This document shows positions 17,689 through 27,456 of a DNA stretch of 64,000 nt, piece after piece; positions within the stretch are counted from its first letter, which is position 1; each line of letters begins with the position of its first letter. Where the stretch lies: contig NZ_QXHD01000004.1 of assembly GCF_011009555.1 (NCBI RefSeq), positions 4,658,122-4,722,121 on the forward strand, given 5' to 3'. The notes under the pieces are model-generated. The model was given only the letters and a program-made list of their open reading frames with translations, made no database searches and was not told where the DNA came from. The stretch comes from Adonisia turfae CCMR0081. GTDB lineage: Bacteria > Cyanobacteriota > Cyanobacteriia > Phormidesmidales > Phormidesmidaceae. Both the position numbers and the translations under genes were made by a program.

Positions 17689-19402
17689 AAAGCAACATCT
17701 CTTTTAGTTCTTGACAGTCTTGAGCCAGGGGAATTCCTAATTCTGTAGCGATGGTGAGGGCGCGATCGCAAGCTATATAAGCATCATCCAGTTGTCCTAA
17801 TTTTTGGTATACCTCCGTCATTCCATAGAGCACAAGTGCCTCGGTAGCACTCTCCCCAGTTTCTCTAACAATAACCAGTGCTGAACGTAAGTAGTTCAAA
17901 GCATCTGAAAATTGCTTATCTTGAACTACTGTAAGCCCTAAATTACAAAGTGTTCTACCTTCACCTTCTCGATCTCCTATCTTTCGAGTAATCTCTAGGC
18001 TTTTTAAGTAACACTCAATGGATTCATTGTATTTTCCCAAATCATCGTAAGCATTGCCTAAATTCAGATAGGCCGTAGCGATACCTCGGTCATCATTAAG
18101 TTTTTCCGAGAGATTGAGGTGTAATTTAGAATATTCAACACAGTCCCAAAAACGGTCTGTAAAGAAGTAAATGTTGGAAATATTGCCGACAGCATTGGCT
18201 TCTCCTTGTACATCGTTAATTTCTCTTGTAATAGACAAATGTTGTTGATGCATATCAAGAGCCTTTTGGTATCTCCCTTGATCACAATATACAAGACCTA
18301 AATTTCCTAAAGCATTCCCTTCTCCCTCCCTATCACCAATCATTCTGGCAATACGCAAGGCATTGTTGAAATTGTCTATCGATAGGTTATATTCAGCAAG
18401 AGAATAATATGCAAGACCTAAATTAGAAAGAGCATTGCCTTCTTGCCACAAACTGTGAATTTCACGCGATATCACTAACTGCTGCTGGTGATATTCTACG
18501 GCTTGTCTATGATCACCCAATTTGTCGTAGACGTTCCCTATATTGCCTAAAGCAATACTCTCAATCTCGCGATCCTGGAGCTGTTTCGCAATTCTCAATT
18601 GGTTCTGATTAAAATCGAGTGCCTTGTGGTAATCATTCATGTACCTGTAGGCAGAACCTAATCCACCTAAAGCGAATGCTTGCCCCTTGAGATCATTGAT
18701 TTCCTCAGCAATTTTTAGAGATCTCTTATGATACAGAGCAGATTTTTTATATTGACCAATAGAAGCATAAAGGTTACCAAAATTTCCAAAACTATTGCTT
18801 TCAGCTTTCTTTGTCCCTAACTGTCTTGAAATTTGGAGGTTTTGTCTAAATAATTCTCTAGCCTTTTCATTGTTGTTTAGAGACATGTAAACATTGCCTA
18901 TGTTGCCAAGGAGAATACCTTCTCCTTCAAGATCTTGTACTTCTCGTCGTAACTCTAAGCTTCCTTCATAGTAGTGAATAGCGTCCTCATACTTGCTAAG
19001 TGTGTTGAAGGCGTTGCCAATAATATTAAGATACGTGCTGTCAGTATCTTGATTTAACTTACCTATAATAAGCAGACATAACTCGATTTGCTCTTGATAG
19101 TAGCCCCAGTTTCCTAATGTTAGACATAGCTCATCATCATCATCAGAATCTCCTACTTTGAGCTTAAGAACTGTCTCAGCCTTATTCCATTCATTAAGTG
19201 TGCCTAGGTGATAATAAACTTCTAAAAAGGGTTTGACTTGTGCAAGATTAGATGAATCAGGGCTTCTGATATTCTGAGTTAACCAATTTAAAATAGCTCT
19301 GTAGTAGGCCCTGCGTTTTCTGGGCTTAAGTTCTTTTAGAGTAGAGATTGGTAACTGAAGCTCTTTTAGAAGCTCCTCTTTAGCACTTTTTAAGTCAATC
19401 AA
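17666..19402 (-). CDS. TPR cassette protein (578 aa)
   Basis: The N-terminal domain covers about residues 20-115 (KRRAYYRAILNWLTQN, LAQVKPFLEVYYHLG, LGNWGYYQEQIELCLLI). About eleven 40-residue TPR units follow with a very regular GNIGNVY / A-EYH / IGDREGEGNALG pattern. The tail is canonical (ACDRALTIATELGIPLAQDC, then a Glu-Leu-Lys helix), and its Cys-Asp-Arg-Ala codons contain GCGATCGC (17,762-17,769). The gene is separated by 11 bases from the upstream cassette, and its last 23 bases overlap the start of the downstream one, so this is one transcription unit with probable translational coupling. Sensor or adaptor role inferred. Confidence 0.92.
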   Translation of the reverse strand: MIDLKSAKEELLKELQLPISTLKELKPRKRRAYYRAILNWLTQNIRSPDSSNLAQVKPFLEVYYHLGTLNEWNKAETVLKLKVGDSDDDDELCLTLGNWGYYQEQIELCLLIIGKLNQDTDSTYLNIIGNAFNTLSKYEDAIHYYEGSLELRREVQDLEGEGILLGNIGNVYMSLNNNEKARELFRQNLQISRQLGTKKAESNSFGNFGNLYASIGQYKKSALYHKRSLKIAEEINDLKGQAFALGGLGSAYRYMNDYHKALDFNQNQLRIAKQLQDREIESIALGNIGNVYDKLGDHRQAVEYHQQQLVISREIHSLWQEGNALSNLGLAYYSLAEYNLSIDNFNNALRIARMIGDREGEGNALGNLGLVYCDQGRYQKALDMHQQHLSITREINDVQGEANAVGNISNIYFFTDRFWDCVEYSKLHLNLSEKLNDDRGIATAYLNLGNAYDDLGKYNESIECYLKSLEITRKIGDREGEGRTLCNLGLTVVQDKQFSDALNYLRSALVIVRETGESATEALVLYGMTEVYQKLGQLDDAYIACDRALTIATELGIPLAQDCQELKEMLLYDQSNNS

Positions 19403-19413
19403 AATATTTCCTG

Positions 19414-21141
19414 TTAGATTAGTGGGTTATGAAGCAACTGCTCTTTAAATTCTTGACACTCTTGGGCTAATGGAACGTCTAATTTTGTAGCTATGACGAG
19501 GGCGCGATCGCAATACTCTAAAGCTAAGTCAACTTGAGACTTTTGGTAATGGAGTTTTGCTAAATTGTGGCAAGATTCAGCGACACCCTCAATATCTCCA
19601 ATATCCTTAGATATGGCTAAAGATTCCTGAAAGTTTGCCAATGCTAGTTCGTATTTTCCAAGTTTGACTTGAGATTCCCCTAAATTACCCAGAGCAATTG
19701 CCTCTCTGGGGCGGCTACCAATTTCCTGAGCAATAACTAGAGCTTGGTGATAACACTCTGCAGCATTCTGATATTGCTCAAGCGAGTAATAAACGACCCC
19801 CATATTACCTAACACTGCCCCTTCCCCATTACGATCACCAATTTCTTGGGCGATAGCAAGACGCTGTTGATAGTAATCTATAGCTTTTGGATAGTTCTTG
19901 AGAGTAGAGTAAGCATTTCCTAAATTACCTAGTGTGATACCTTCCAAACATCGATCTCCGCTTTGTTGAGTAATCACTAGTTGTTGATGATAATGCGTGA
20001 TCGCTTGACCATATTCTCCTAAAGAGTAGAAATAATTGCCCAGGTTACCTAGAGCATTTGCCTCTCCAGTGCGATTATTAATTCCCTGCGCAATGGCTAG
20101 CCCTTTTTGGTGATACTTCAATGCTTCATGATGTTTTCCCAAAGCACGATAGACACACCCTAAATTACTTACTACTACACCTTCTCCTCTACGATCACCA
20201 ATCTCCTTCGAGATTGACAATTGCTTCTGGTAGTATTCAATTGCCAAATTATATTCTCCTAGGACATTGTAAGAATTTCCCAAATTTCCAAGTACTCTGC
20301 TCTCTCCCATTCGATCACCAATCTCTTTCGAGATTGGCAATTGCTTTTGGTAGTATTCAATTGCCAAATTATATTCTCCTAGGGAACTGTAGCTAGTTGC
20401 TAAATTTCCTAATGCTTTGCCTTCCCCCTTGAGATCGTTGATGTCATGAGCAATCGCTAAGCACTTCTCATGATACTCAATAGCTTCTTCATATCGCCCT
20501 AGGGCATTGTAAATGGCCCCTAAATTGCCCAGAGCATTGCTTTCCATGCTGGGATCATTAAGTTCATGGGCAATACTTAAACATCGCAGGTGGTATTCAG
20601 CTGCTTTTGGGTATTGCCCCAAGTAATCATAAACAACTCCTAAATTTCCTATTGCGATACCTTCTTCATAGATATCATTACTTTTCTGAGTAATGACTAA
20701 CTGCTGTTGATGGAAATCAATTGCCTTTTGATAATTGCCCAACGCTGTATGTATACGCCCTAAGCCACTCCAACACAAAATATCCCAGGTATCGTCTATT
20801 TTTCCTATGAGTCTGGTATACAAGTCAATGGCTTCATGGTAGTAGCTCCAAGTACCTAACTGGCTATGGAATTCTTCTTTGCTGAGAGTGTTGTATTGAA
20901 AGGTAAGAATTTTACTGGCCCTTTGCCAGTCTTCTACTTCACAAAGATGGTGAAATGCTTCCAAGTAACCATGTACTTGTTCTAAATTGGATGCTTCTGG
21001 TGGATAGATGTATTGCGTGAGCCAGTTTAAGACTGCTCGATAATGGGTGCGCTTTAGACGAGGGTGAAGGCGCGATATTCCCTGTTTATCGATATCGAGT
21101 ATGCTTAAAGCCTCTTGGGGAGCCAAAGTGATATTTTTCAT
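19414..21141 (-). CDS. TPR cassette protein (575 aa)
   Basis: The N-terminal domain is the clearest of the set (KRTHYRAVLNWLTQYIYP, LEQVHGYLEAFHHLCEVEDW, LGTWSYYHEAIDLYTRLIGK). About eleven TPR units follow with consensus NLGN-Y--LG-Y--AIEYYQKQL-ISKEIGDR. Two adjacent units (20,192-20,383) are almost identical at DNA level, showing a recent unit duplication. The tail ends in CDRALVIATKLDVPLAQEC, with GCGATCGC at 19,504-19,511. The start overlaps the stop of the upstream cassette by four bases (ATGA), a coupled arrangement. Confidence 0.92.
   Translation of the reverse strand: MKNITLAPQEALSILDIDKQGISRLHPRLKRTHYRAVLNWLTQYIYPPEASNLEQVHGYLEAFHHLCEVEDWQRASKILTFQYNTLSKEEFHSQLGTWSYYHEAIDLYTRLIGKIDDTWDILCWSGLGRIHTALGNYQKAIDFHQQQLVITQKSNDIYEEGIAIGNLGVVYDYLGQYPKAAEYHLRCLSIAHELNDPSMESNALGNLGAIYNALGRYEEAIEYHEKCLAIAHDINDLKGEGKALGNLATSYSSLGEYNLAIEYYQKQLPISKEIGDRMGESRVLGNLGNSYNVLGEYNLAIEYYQKQLSISKEIGDRRGEGVVVSNLGCVYRALGKHHEALKYHQKGLAIAQGINNRTGEANALGNLGNYFYSLGEYGQAITHYHQQLVITQQSGDRCLEGITLGNLGNAYSTLKNYPKAIDYYQQRLAIAQEIGDRNGEGAVLGNMGVVYYSLEQYQNAAECYHQALVIAQEIGSRPREAIALGNLGESQVKLGKYELALANFQESLAISKDIGDIEGVAESCHNLAKLHYQKSQVDLALEYCDRALVIATKLDVPLAQECQEFKEQLLHNPLI
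20192..20383 (-). repeat. Near-identical neighbouring TPR units (120-bp period)
   Basis: Bases 20,192-20,263 and 20,312-20,383 match at 69 of 72 positions and are spaced exactly 120 bases, one TPR unit of 40 residues. The shared peptide includes EYNLAIEYYQKQL and SKEIGDR. Neighbouring units of the gene are far more diverged, so this copy is young. It shows that repeat number in these genes changes by whole units. Confidence 0.9.
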
Positions 21142-23045
21142 ATGTTGTTTTCTTTCTCATAATCCTTTCTTGCGGTTTGCCGTTTCAGTAAATCTTCTTT
21201 TAGCTTTTGGCAATCTTGGACCAGAGGAGTCTCTAATTCTATAGCGATGGAAAGAGCGCGATCGCAATATTCTAGAGCATCTTGAAGCTGCCCTTTGCCC
21301 CCATAAAGTTGGGCTAAACTAGCTAAACTCTCCGCTTCAACAGCTCTGTCACCAATCTTTGAGCAAATCGTCAATGCCTGCTTTAGATACTCTAAAGCTG
21401 TATCATATTGCTGAATATGTACCAAAGTATCTCCAATAGCACTGAGAGCAGAACCCTCTGTACCCAAATCTCCAATTTCTTGAGCAATTTCAAGGCTTTG
21501 ATGCATGAGCATAAGAGCTTTCTCATGATGATCTAGGCCCTCTTCCACAAGGCCTAAATTCATTAAAGCTGTCCCTTCTGCAGCCCGACTTCCAATCTCC
21601 TGTGCAATTGTAAGGCTCTGTTGATGGTACTCAAGCGCTTTGGGATAATTCTTTTGAGACAGGTAAACATTGCCTAAGCTACCTAAGGTTTCACCTTCTG
21701 ATAATCGATCACCAATCTGTCTGGCAAGTTTGAGACTGTCTAGGCTATAGGCAATTGCTTTCTCGTAATTACCCAACATATAGTGTATATTTCCCAAACT
21801 TCCAAGGGCAGCATTTTCGCCAGCCTGGTCTCCAATGCCTTGTAAGGTTTCCATACCTTTTTCAACATGTTGAATGGCGCTTCGATATTCCCCTAAGAAG
21901 AACAGAATATCTCCCAGATTACCAAATGCTCTTCCCTCACCCTGTTGATCCCCAATCATTTGAGCAATAGATAAGCTTTTTGAATGGCATTCTAATGCTT
22001 TTTGATATTGGCCAAGAGCCGCATACACAAGACCTAGGTTTCCTAAAGCTTCCCCTTCGCCAGCTTGGTCCTGAGTTTCTTTTGCAATGGTTATACTACG
22101 TTTATGGTACTCTAATGCTTTGCTGTACTCCCCAAGATTTTCATAGGCCATGCCTAATTTTCCTAGAGCAATTCCTTCACCCAGACGATCTCCGATATCT
22201 TGCGACAATTGCAGGCAGTCTTCAAAGTAATCGATCGCAGTGGAAATATCACCTAAGGAGAGATAAACAAAACCTAAATTTCCTAGAAACCGTTCTATAG
22301 CAAACCAGTCTTCAAGCTCTTCCAGTTGCTCTAAACTTTGTTCGTAAATCTCAATGGCTTGAGAATATTGCCCGAGTGAATAATGACTATTCCCCAAATT
22401 GCCCAGGAATGTCGCTTCTGCAGCCTGATCACCTGCTTTTTGCGCTGCTTCGATGGCAAGTTGATGATATTCAATAGCCTTTTGATATTGACCGATTGAA
22501 TCATAGACGTTTCCTAGATTGCCTAAAGCTCGACCTTCACTTTTAAGGTTTTTTATCCCTTGGCAAAGAAGCATACTACTTTCATAGTACTCAATTGCTT
22601 TAGTATGATTACCTAGGGCTTGATAAGCATTACCAAGTCCTTGTAAACAAAAGATCTTAGATAATGGATCTACGTGTTCAAATAGTGTTGTGTATAATTC
22701 GATCTGATGTTGAAAGTAACTCCAAGTACCGAGCTGATTGTCCAGGTTTTCTTCTAGTGCAGGACTTAAGGATAGAGAAGAAAGGGCTTTGGCATGATTC
22801 CAGTCTTCTACTTTGCATAAGTGATGAAATGCTTCTAAGTAGCCCTGTACCTGTTCCAGGTTAGAGGCTTTATTCCCAAGTTGATAATAGACGAGCCAAT
22901 TTTTGACTGCTCTATAATTAGCTCGTTTCAGACGAGACAAAAATTTCTTTTGTTCTGCTATATCCGCTTCAATCGTTTCCCAGAAACGTATTCCTGGAAT
23001 TAAAATAGAATAAACCTCTTCTAGCTGAGTTTCATTTAAGGCCAT
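21138..23045 (-). CDS. TPR cassette protein (635 aa)
   Basis: The N-terminal domain lies at about residues 35-130 (KRANYRAVKNWLVYYQ, LEQVQGYLEAFHHLCKVEDW, LGTWSYFQHQIELYTTLFE). About twelve 40-residue TPR units follow, regular and Gly-rich at the turns (SLGNVYLSQKNYPKALEYH). The tail is EYCDRALSIAIELETPLVQDC, with GCGATCGC at 21,258-21,265, followed by a Lys-rich end. The gene begins 18 bases after the upstream cassette stops and overlaps the next start by four bases. Confidence 0.92.
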   Translation of the reverse strand: MALNETQLEEVYSILIPGIRFWETIEADIAEQKKFLSRLKRANYRAVKNWLVYYQLGNKASNLEQVQGYLEAFHHLCKVEDWNHAKALSSLSLSPALEENLDNQLGTWSYFQHQIELYTTLFEHVDPLSKIFCLQGLGNAYQALGNHTKAIEYYESSMLLCQGIKNLKSEGRALGNLGNVYDSIGQYQKAIEYHQLAIEAAQKAGDQAAEATFLGNLGNSHYSLGQYSQAIEIYEQSLEQLEELEDWFAIERFLGNLGFVYLSLGDISTAIDYFEDCLQLSQDIGDRLGEGIALGKLGMAYENLGEYSKALEYHKRSITIAKETQDQAGEGEALGNLGLVYAALGQYQKALECHSKSLSIAQMIGDQQGEGRAFGNLGDILFFLGEYRSAIQHVEKGMETLQGIGDQAGENAALGSLGNIHYMLGNYEKAIAYSLDSLKLARQIGDRLSEGETLGSLGNVYLSQKNYPKALEYHQQSLTIAQEIGSRAAEGTALMNLGLVEEGLDHHEKALMLMHQSLEIAQEIGDLGTEGSALSAIGDTLVHIQQYDTALEYLKQALTICSKIGDRAVEAESLASLAQLYGGKGQLQDALEYCDRALSIAIELETPLVQDCQKLKEDLLKRQTARKDYEKENNI

Positions 23046-23063
23046 ATTTATGCGGTCTTTAAA

Positions 23064-25322
23064 TTATTTATCAATAGGCGGATTTTTTGTTTTGAGTGTC
23101 TGAACCAGTTTTTGCTTTAGTGCTTGGCAAGCGTTTAATAATGGGCTATCTAGAGTAGTTGCGATCTCAATCGCTTTTTGACAATGCTCTAACGCCTGCT
23201 CCAGATTGCCTAGTACGTAATGCAATTCTGCCAGACTTCTCAAGGCTCTTGCTTCAGTAGTAGTGGCTGACATTTTCCTAGATTTCTCTAATGCTTCTAA
23301 TAAATACGTCTGAGCTTCTGAGTACTTTTCTAGCTGTAGCAAGGTGGTGCCTATGTTGTTCAGCATTGTTGTCTCATCAGATTTTATCTTCAGCTCTTGA
23401 GCAAATGCCAAACTCCGTTGATAAAAGTCCAAGGCTTGTTCATATTCACCAACATAGAAACCGATATCCGCAATGCCTGCTAAAGCTAGCCTTTCCTGAT
23501 TACGATCATTCGTTTCCCAGGCAAGTTTTAAGCTTTGTTGTTGAGATTGCACCGCATTAGCATAGTCCTCTAAATCCAGATAAGCATTACCAAGGTGTCC
23601 AAAAATGGTGGCTTGACTACCCTGATCCTCAATAGACTGCGCTAATTCTAAGGCTTGTTGGTGGAGTGAAACTGCTTCCTGCGGTTTACCTTGAACATGG
23701 ACGACGGTTCCTAAACCACTCATCGCCTGACAAGTGCAGCGGTTATCTCCTATGGCCCGACTGATACTAAGCGCCTGAGTGTAGTGCTTATCAGCCATGA
23801 CATAGTCACCTTGGTCAAAATAGGCACTGCCCAGAAAACAATACGATGCGGCCTGTCCTCGACGGTCATGTAACTCTTTAGAGATTTGTAGGCTATCTGT
23901 TTGTAGTTTGATTGCTTGTGTATATTTGCCAAGGGATTGAAATGCCCTGGCTAGATTTCCCAAAGCATTACCTTCAGCTTGACGATCATCCAGTTCCTGT
24001 GCGATCGCTAAATGCTGCTTGTGGTATTCAACAGCTTTCATAAAGTCGCCGAGTCCTGCATGGGCACTACCCAAATTTCCCAGGGCTTCACCTTCACCGC
24101 GATAATTATCATGGGTGCGAGCCAGGTCCAGGGTCTGTTGATGACAGTCAATAGCCTGTTGATACTGGCCAAGACCATAGTAAGCTAGCCCAAGATCACC
24201 CAAAAACATCTGCACTGCTCGGTAATCCTGAAGTTGTTTGAGGATGTCTAAGCTCTTTTGTAGATACTCAATCGCATCGTGGTATTGGCTTAAGTAGTAG
24301 TGATTAAGTCCAATGTTACCCAAGGCGTAGGCTTCTCCTTGATGGTCCTTGATGTGAGCAGCAATTTCAGCATGTTGCTGTTGAAGGGTAATGGCTTCTC
24401 TATAGGCTCCCAAAGAAGTTTGACTATTTGCTAGACCATTCAGACAAATAACATCCCAAGTAGAATCAACTTTGTACAGAAGATTTTTGTAGAGTTCAGC
24501 CTGTTCAGAATAATGGCCCCATGTTTTGAGTTGGTTATGAACTGCTTCAGAGGTAGGGGTATTTAAGTTGACCGAGATAAGTTGGCTGGCAGCTTTCCAG
24601 TTATCTGCTTTACTAAGATGGTGAAAGGCTTCTAGATAGCCTTTAATTTGTTCAAGTGTCTGACTGTCTTTAGAAGCACGATATTTTGTTAACCAGTTAA
24701 TGACAGCACGATACTGAACACGATGGGGATGCTTGCGATCTCGCTTCAGTTCAGTTGCATTAATGCCTAGGGTGGATAGTACCGATTCTCCGCTAGGAGT
24801 AACAGAAGAGATTTCTTCTGGCAGAGGTTGATTTAGTGCCTGGTATACCTGGCGTAGAATGCTTAGGGCATTAATTTCTAAAGATAGATGGTGAACCTGT
24901 CGCGCAGCCTTTAAGCCCTGCTGGGTATAGGTGACGGTTTCATCAGTTTGCTTAAGCTTCCAATAGAGGTTTCCTAGGCTAATAGATGAAGCAGCAATTA
25001 GCCATTGGTCGCCAATATCTTCTGCGAGCTCCAAACAATACTGATGCGTTTGTCGCATTAACGGGTACTGACTATTAGAAGGTTCGATTTTTTGGTAAGT
25101 CCAACCTAAGCCGAGTAATATATTGGCTTCTAGCGATTGATTATCCAGAGTCTGAGCAAGTCCTAAGGCTTGTTGATAAACATTGACTGCCTTGGAGTAA
25201 TCTCCTTCTGCATAATGTTTTGCACCTAGCTGATTTAGCTGTTTTGTCAGCTCTAAGGAGTTGATATTGACCTTAGCCATTTCAGTTGCATTTGGTTTTG
25301 ACTGAGAACTCCTCAAAGTCAT
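23064..25322 (-). CDS. TPR cassette protein with extra N-terminal TPR block (752 aa)
   Basis: The longest cassette. Residues about 20-165 hold three extra TPR units (LGAKHYAEGDYSKAVNVYQQ and after). The normal N-terminal domain follows only at about 195-300 (HRVQYRAVINWLTKYRA, LEQIKGYLEAFHHLSKADNW, LKTWGHYSEQAELYKNLL). About ten more TPR units and a diverged tail (KAIEIATTLDSPLLNAC) complete it. The Cys-Asp-Arg-Ala site is HCQKA here and lacks GCGATCGC. The layout looks like repeats of one cassette joined in frame to a complete second cassette. ATG 25,277 (MAKVNINS) is an alternative start but keeps the extra block. Confidence 0.9.
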   Translation of the reverse strand: MTLRSSQSKPNATEMAKVNINSLELTKQLNQLGAKHYAEGDYSKAVNVYQQALGLAQTLDNQSLEANILLGLGWTYQKIEPSNSQYPLMRQTHQYCLELAEDIGDQWLIAASSISLGNLYWKLKQTDETVTYTQQGLKAARQVHHLSLEINALSILRQVYQALNQPLPEEISSVTPSGESVLSTLGINATELKRDRKHPHRVQYRAVINWLTKYRASKDSQTLEQIKGYLEAFHHLSKADNWKAASQLISVNLNTPTSEAVHNQLKTWGHYSEQAELYKNLLYKVDSTWDVICLNGLANSQTSLGAYREAITLQQQHAEIAAHIKDHQGEAYALGNIGLNHYYLSQYHDAIEYLQKSLDILKQLQDYRAVQMFLGDLGLAYYGLGQYQQAIDCHQQTLDLARTHDNYRGEGEALGNLGSAHAGLGDFMKAVEYHKQHLAIAQELDDRQAEGNALGNLARAFQSLGKYTQAIKLQTDSLQISKELHDRRGQAASYCFLGSAYFDQGDYVMADKHYTQALSISRAIGDNRCTCQAMSGLGTVVHVQGKPQEAVSLHQQALELAQSIEDQGSQATIFGHLGNAYLDLEDYANAVQSQQQSLKLAWETNDRNQERLALAGIADIGFYVGEYEQALDFYQRSLAFAQELKIKSDETTMLNNIGTTLLQLEKYSEAQTYLLEALEKSRKMSATTTEARALRSLAELHYVLGNLEQALEHCQKAIEIATTLDSPLLNACQALKQKLVQTLKTKNPPIDK

Positions 25323-25486
25323 CGTCTAGTTTATATAGGTATCCTAGAGACAGCTTCTAATCATATAAATCTATCTTAGCGCGTTCTGATTATCACTGAT
25401 ACGCTTAGAACAGCAAGCTTCAGCGCTGCTTTCAACTACTGTGCCCGAATCATTCATCTCAAGTTTAGCAATATCATTTCTCATGT

Positions 25487-27340
25487 CTAAGTTGCTTCGG
25501 AAAGAAGTCTATCTTTGAGTGCTTGACAGTTTTGAGCTAGAGGAATCCCTGATTCTGTGGCGATAGTTAGAGCGCGATCGCAAAGTTTTATAGACCGGTC
25601 CCATTGTTGAACAGCTTCACAAGTAATTGCCAACTTTAATAAAGCCTCAACATAGATAGACATATCATTCAGTTCTTCTTGATTTTGAGACAAAATATCT
25701 ACACTCTGCTTGTAAGCACTCAGAGTCTTATCAGTATCGTCTAGTTCTACATATAGATCGCCAAGGTGTAGCAATAAGGATGCTTCCATGGCGGGATAGT
25801 CAACTTCGTTAGCTATAGCCAGACCAGTCTCGTAATAATTGATTGCCTTGTCATATTGTTCAAGGGCCAAGTGAGCTAATCCTAAACGTTCTAGACTTTC
25901 ACATTCCCCGTCATGATCTCCAATTTCTTGGCGAATTGTTAGGCTTTGTTTGAAGAGTTCAATGCTTTTGGAATAGTTGTTTGTGGATAAGTAAAGTTCA
26001 CCTAAACCTTCTAGATATTCACTTTGGGCTGGATAATCGTTTAACTGTTTTGAAATGCTTAAACATGTTCTGAAACATTCAAAAGCTTTCTCTACTTGCT
26101 CTAATTCAAGATATATTTCAGCGAGATGTGCACATGCAGCTTCCTGTCCAGTAATATTTTGGATACGTTGATCGATTTCTAGACTTTGCTTATAAAAAGT
26201 AATGGCTTGTTCAGTTTCTCCTGTAATTGAGTGAAGATTCCCTAAGCTTCTGAGAGATTTACTATGCCAAAAGTGATCTTGAATCGTGAGTGCGATATTT
26301 AAACTTTTCTGATAAAAAGTCTTGGCGAGACTATAATCACCTTGACGATGGTAAATATTGCCTAGAAGCTCTAGGCAACTTTCTTGATTGCGATATGAGC
26401 CAATTTCCTCTGCAATCATCAGACTGTCTTGCAAGTATTGAATAGCTTTATCACTCTCTCCAGATAATGAGTAGACCTTCGCTAAGCCGCTTAGGGCAAT
26501 TTCCTCATCTTGACGAACCTCTAATTTTTTAGCTAGTTTTAAGCTTTCTTGAAAATGGCTAAGAGCTTGTTCTAAATTGCCACGAATAATATGTACTGAT
26601 CCAAGACTGCTCAATATTTGACATTTTTCTTGGATATTATGAAGTGATTCCGCTAAGGTAAGTGCTTGCTCAAAATAGTCAACCGCTTTGTCATAGTTAA
26701 TAAGATCGACATAAGCATTGCCTAATGCTTTGAGACAACCTGTTTTTATGCGCGCATCTCCAACTTTCACTGCAATACTAAGGCTTTTTTGCTGATGTTC
26801 AAGTGCTTTCTCAGCATTACCTAGACCTGTACTGGCTAATCCAAGGTTACCTAAATATAAACATTCTAATGAGGCGTCATCGATAGATTGGGCAACTTTC
26901 AGACCTTGCTGATAGTGTTCAACAGCTTCTTTAAAGTCCCCAAATGTCAGCCATGCATTTCCACATGTATTTAGTAAGATGGCATCTTCGCGTGGGCTTA
27001 ATTTATGCAAGATTTGTTGGCTTAGCTTCAATGCCTCCTGATGGTATCCCCAGGTTAGAAGTTGATTATGGAATTGCTCTTGTGTAGGTGTATTTAATTG
27101 GATAAAAAGAATTTTGGATACTCGTTCCCATTCCTTTAGTTCACAAAGGTGGTGATGAGCTTCAATTAGCCCTTTGACTTGATCTATATTGTTCTCTCCG
27201 GATTTGGGGTGATATTTAGCTAGCCAATTAACAGTGGCTCTATAATGAATTCGCTTCTGGGTTTGCTTAATAGAGCCTATATCAACAGAATCTAGGCCAA
27301 CTACACTAAGGAGTTCTGTTCGAGACAGGATAGATGACAT
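25487..27340 (-). CDS. TPR cassette protein (617 aa), first after the PNP-NB-ARC gene
   Basis: The N-terminal domain is at about residues 25-120 (KRIHYRATVNWLAKYHP, IDQVKGLIEAHHHLCELKEW, LLTWGYHQEALKLSQQIL). About twelve TPR units follow; they are more diverged from one another than in the next three cassettes. The tail is LCDRALTIATESGIPLAQNC, with GCGATCGC at 25,574-25,581. Gaps of 116 bases to the PNP-NB-ARC gene and 164 to the next cassette are the largest within the series and could hold internal promoters, although I saw no clear one. Confidence 0.91.
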   Translation of the reverse strand: MSSILSRTELLSVVGLDSVDIGSIKQTQKRIHYRATVNWLAKYHPKSGENNIDQVKGLIEAHHHLCELKEWERVSKILFIQLNTPTQEQFHNQLLTWGYHQEALKLSQQILHKLSPREDAILLNTCGNAWLTFGDFKEAVEHYQQGLKVAQSIDDASLECLYLGNLGLASTGLGNAEKALEHQQKSLSIAVKVGDARIKTGCLKALGNAYVDLINYDKAVDYFEQALTLAESLHNIQEKCQILSSLGSVHIIRGNLEQALSHFQESLKLAKKLEVRQDEEIALSGLAKVYSLSGESDKAIQYLQDSLMIAEEIGSYRNQESCLELLGNIYHRQGDYSLAKTFYQKSLNIALTIQDHFWHSKSLRSLGNLHSITGETEQAITFYKQSLEIDQRIQNITGQEAACAHLAEIYLELEQVEKAFECFRTCLSISKQLNDYPAQSEYLEGLGELYLSTNNYSKSIELFKQSLTIRQEIGDHDGECESLERLGLAHLALEQYDKAINYYETGLAIANEVDYPAMEASLLLHLGDLYVELDDTDKTLSAYKQSVDILSQNQEELNDMSIYVEALLKLAITCEAVQQWDRSIKLCDRALTIATESGIPLAQNCQALKDRLLSEAT

Positions 27341-27456
27341 GGGTGTTGATTGATTTCAAAATGGATGCTCTTTAGGACTCTTTAAAGCGATTTAATATAG
27401 TCTTCTGTGAGAAGACACGGTTTACTGAACTAAATGAATAAAAGTATATTTTGAGT

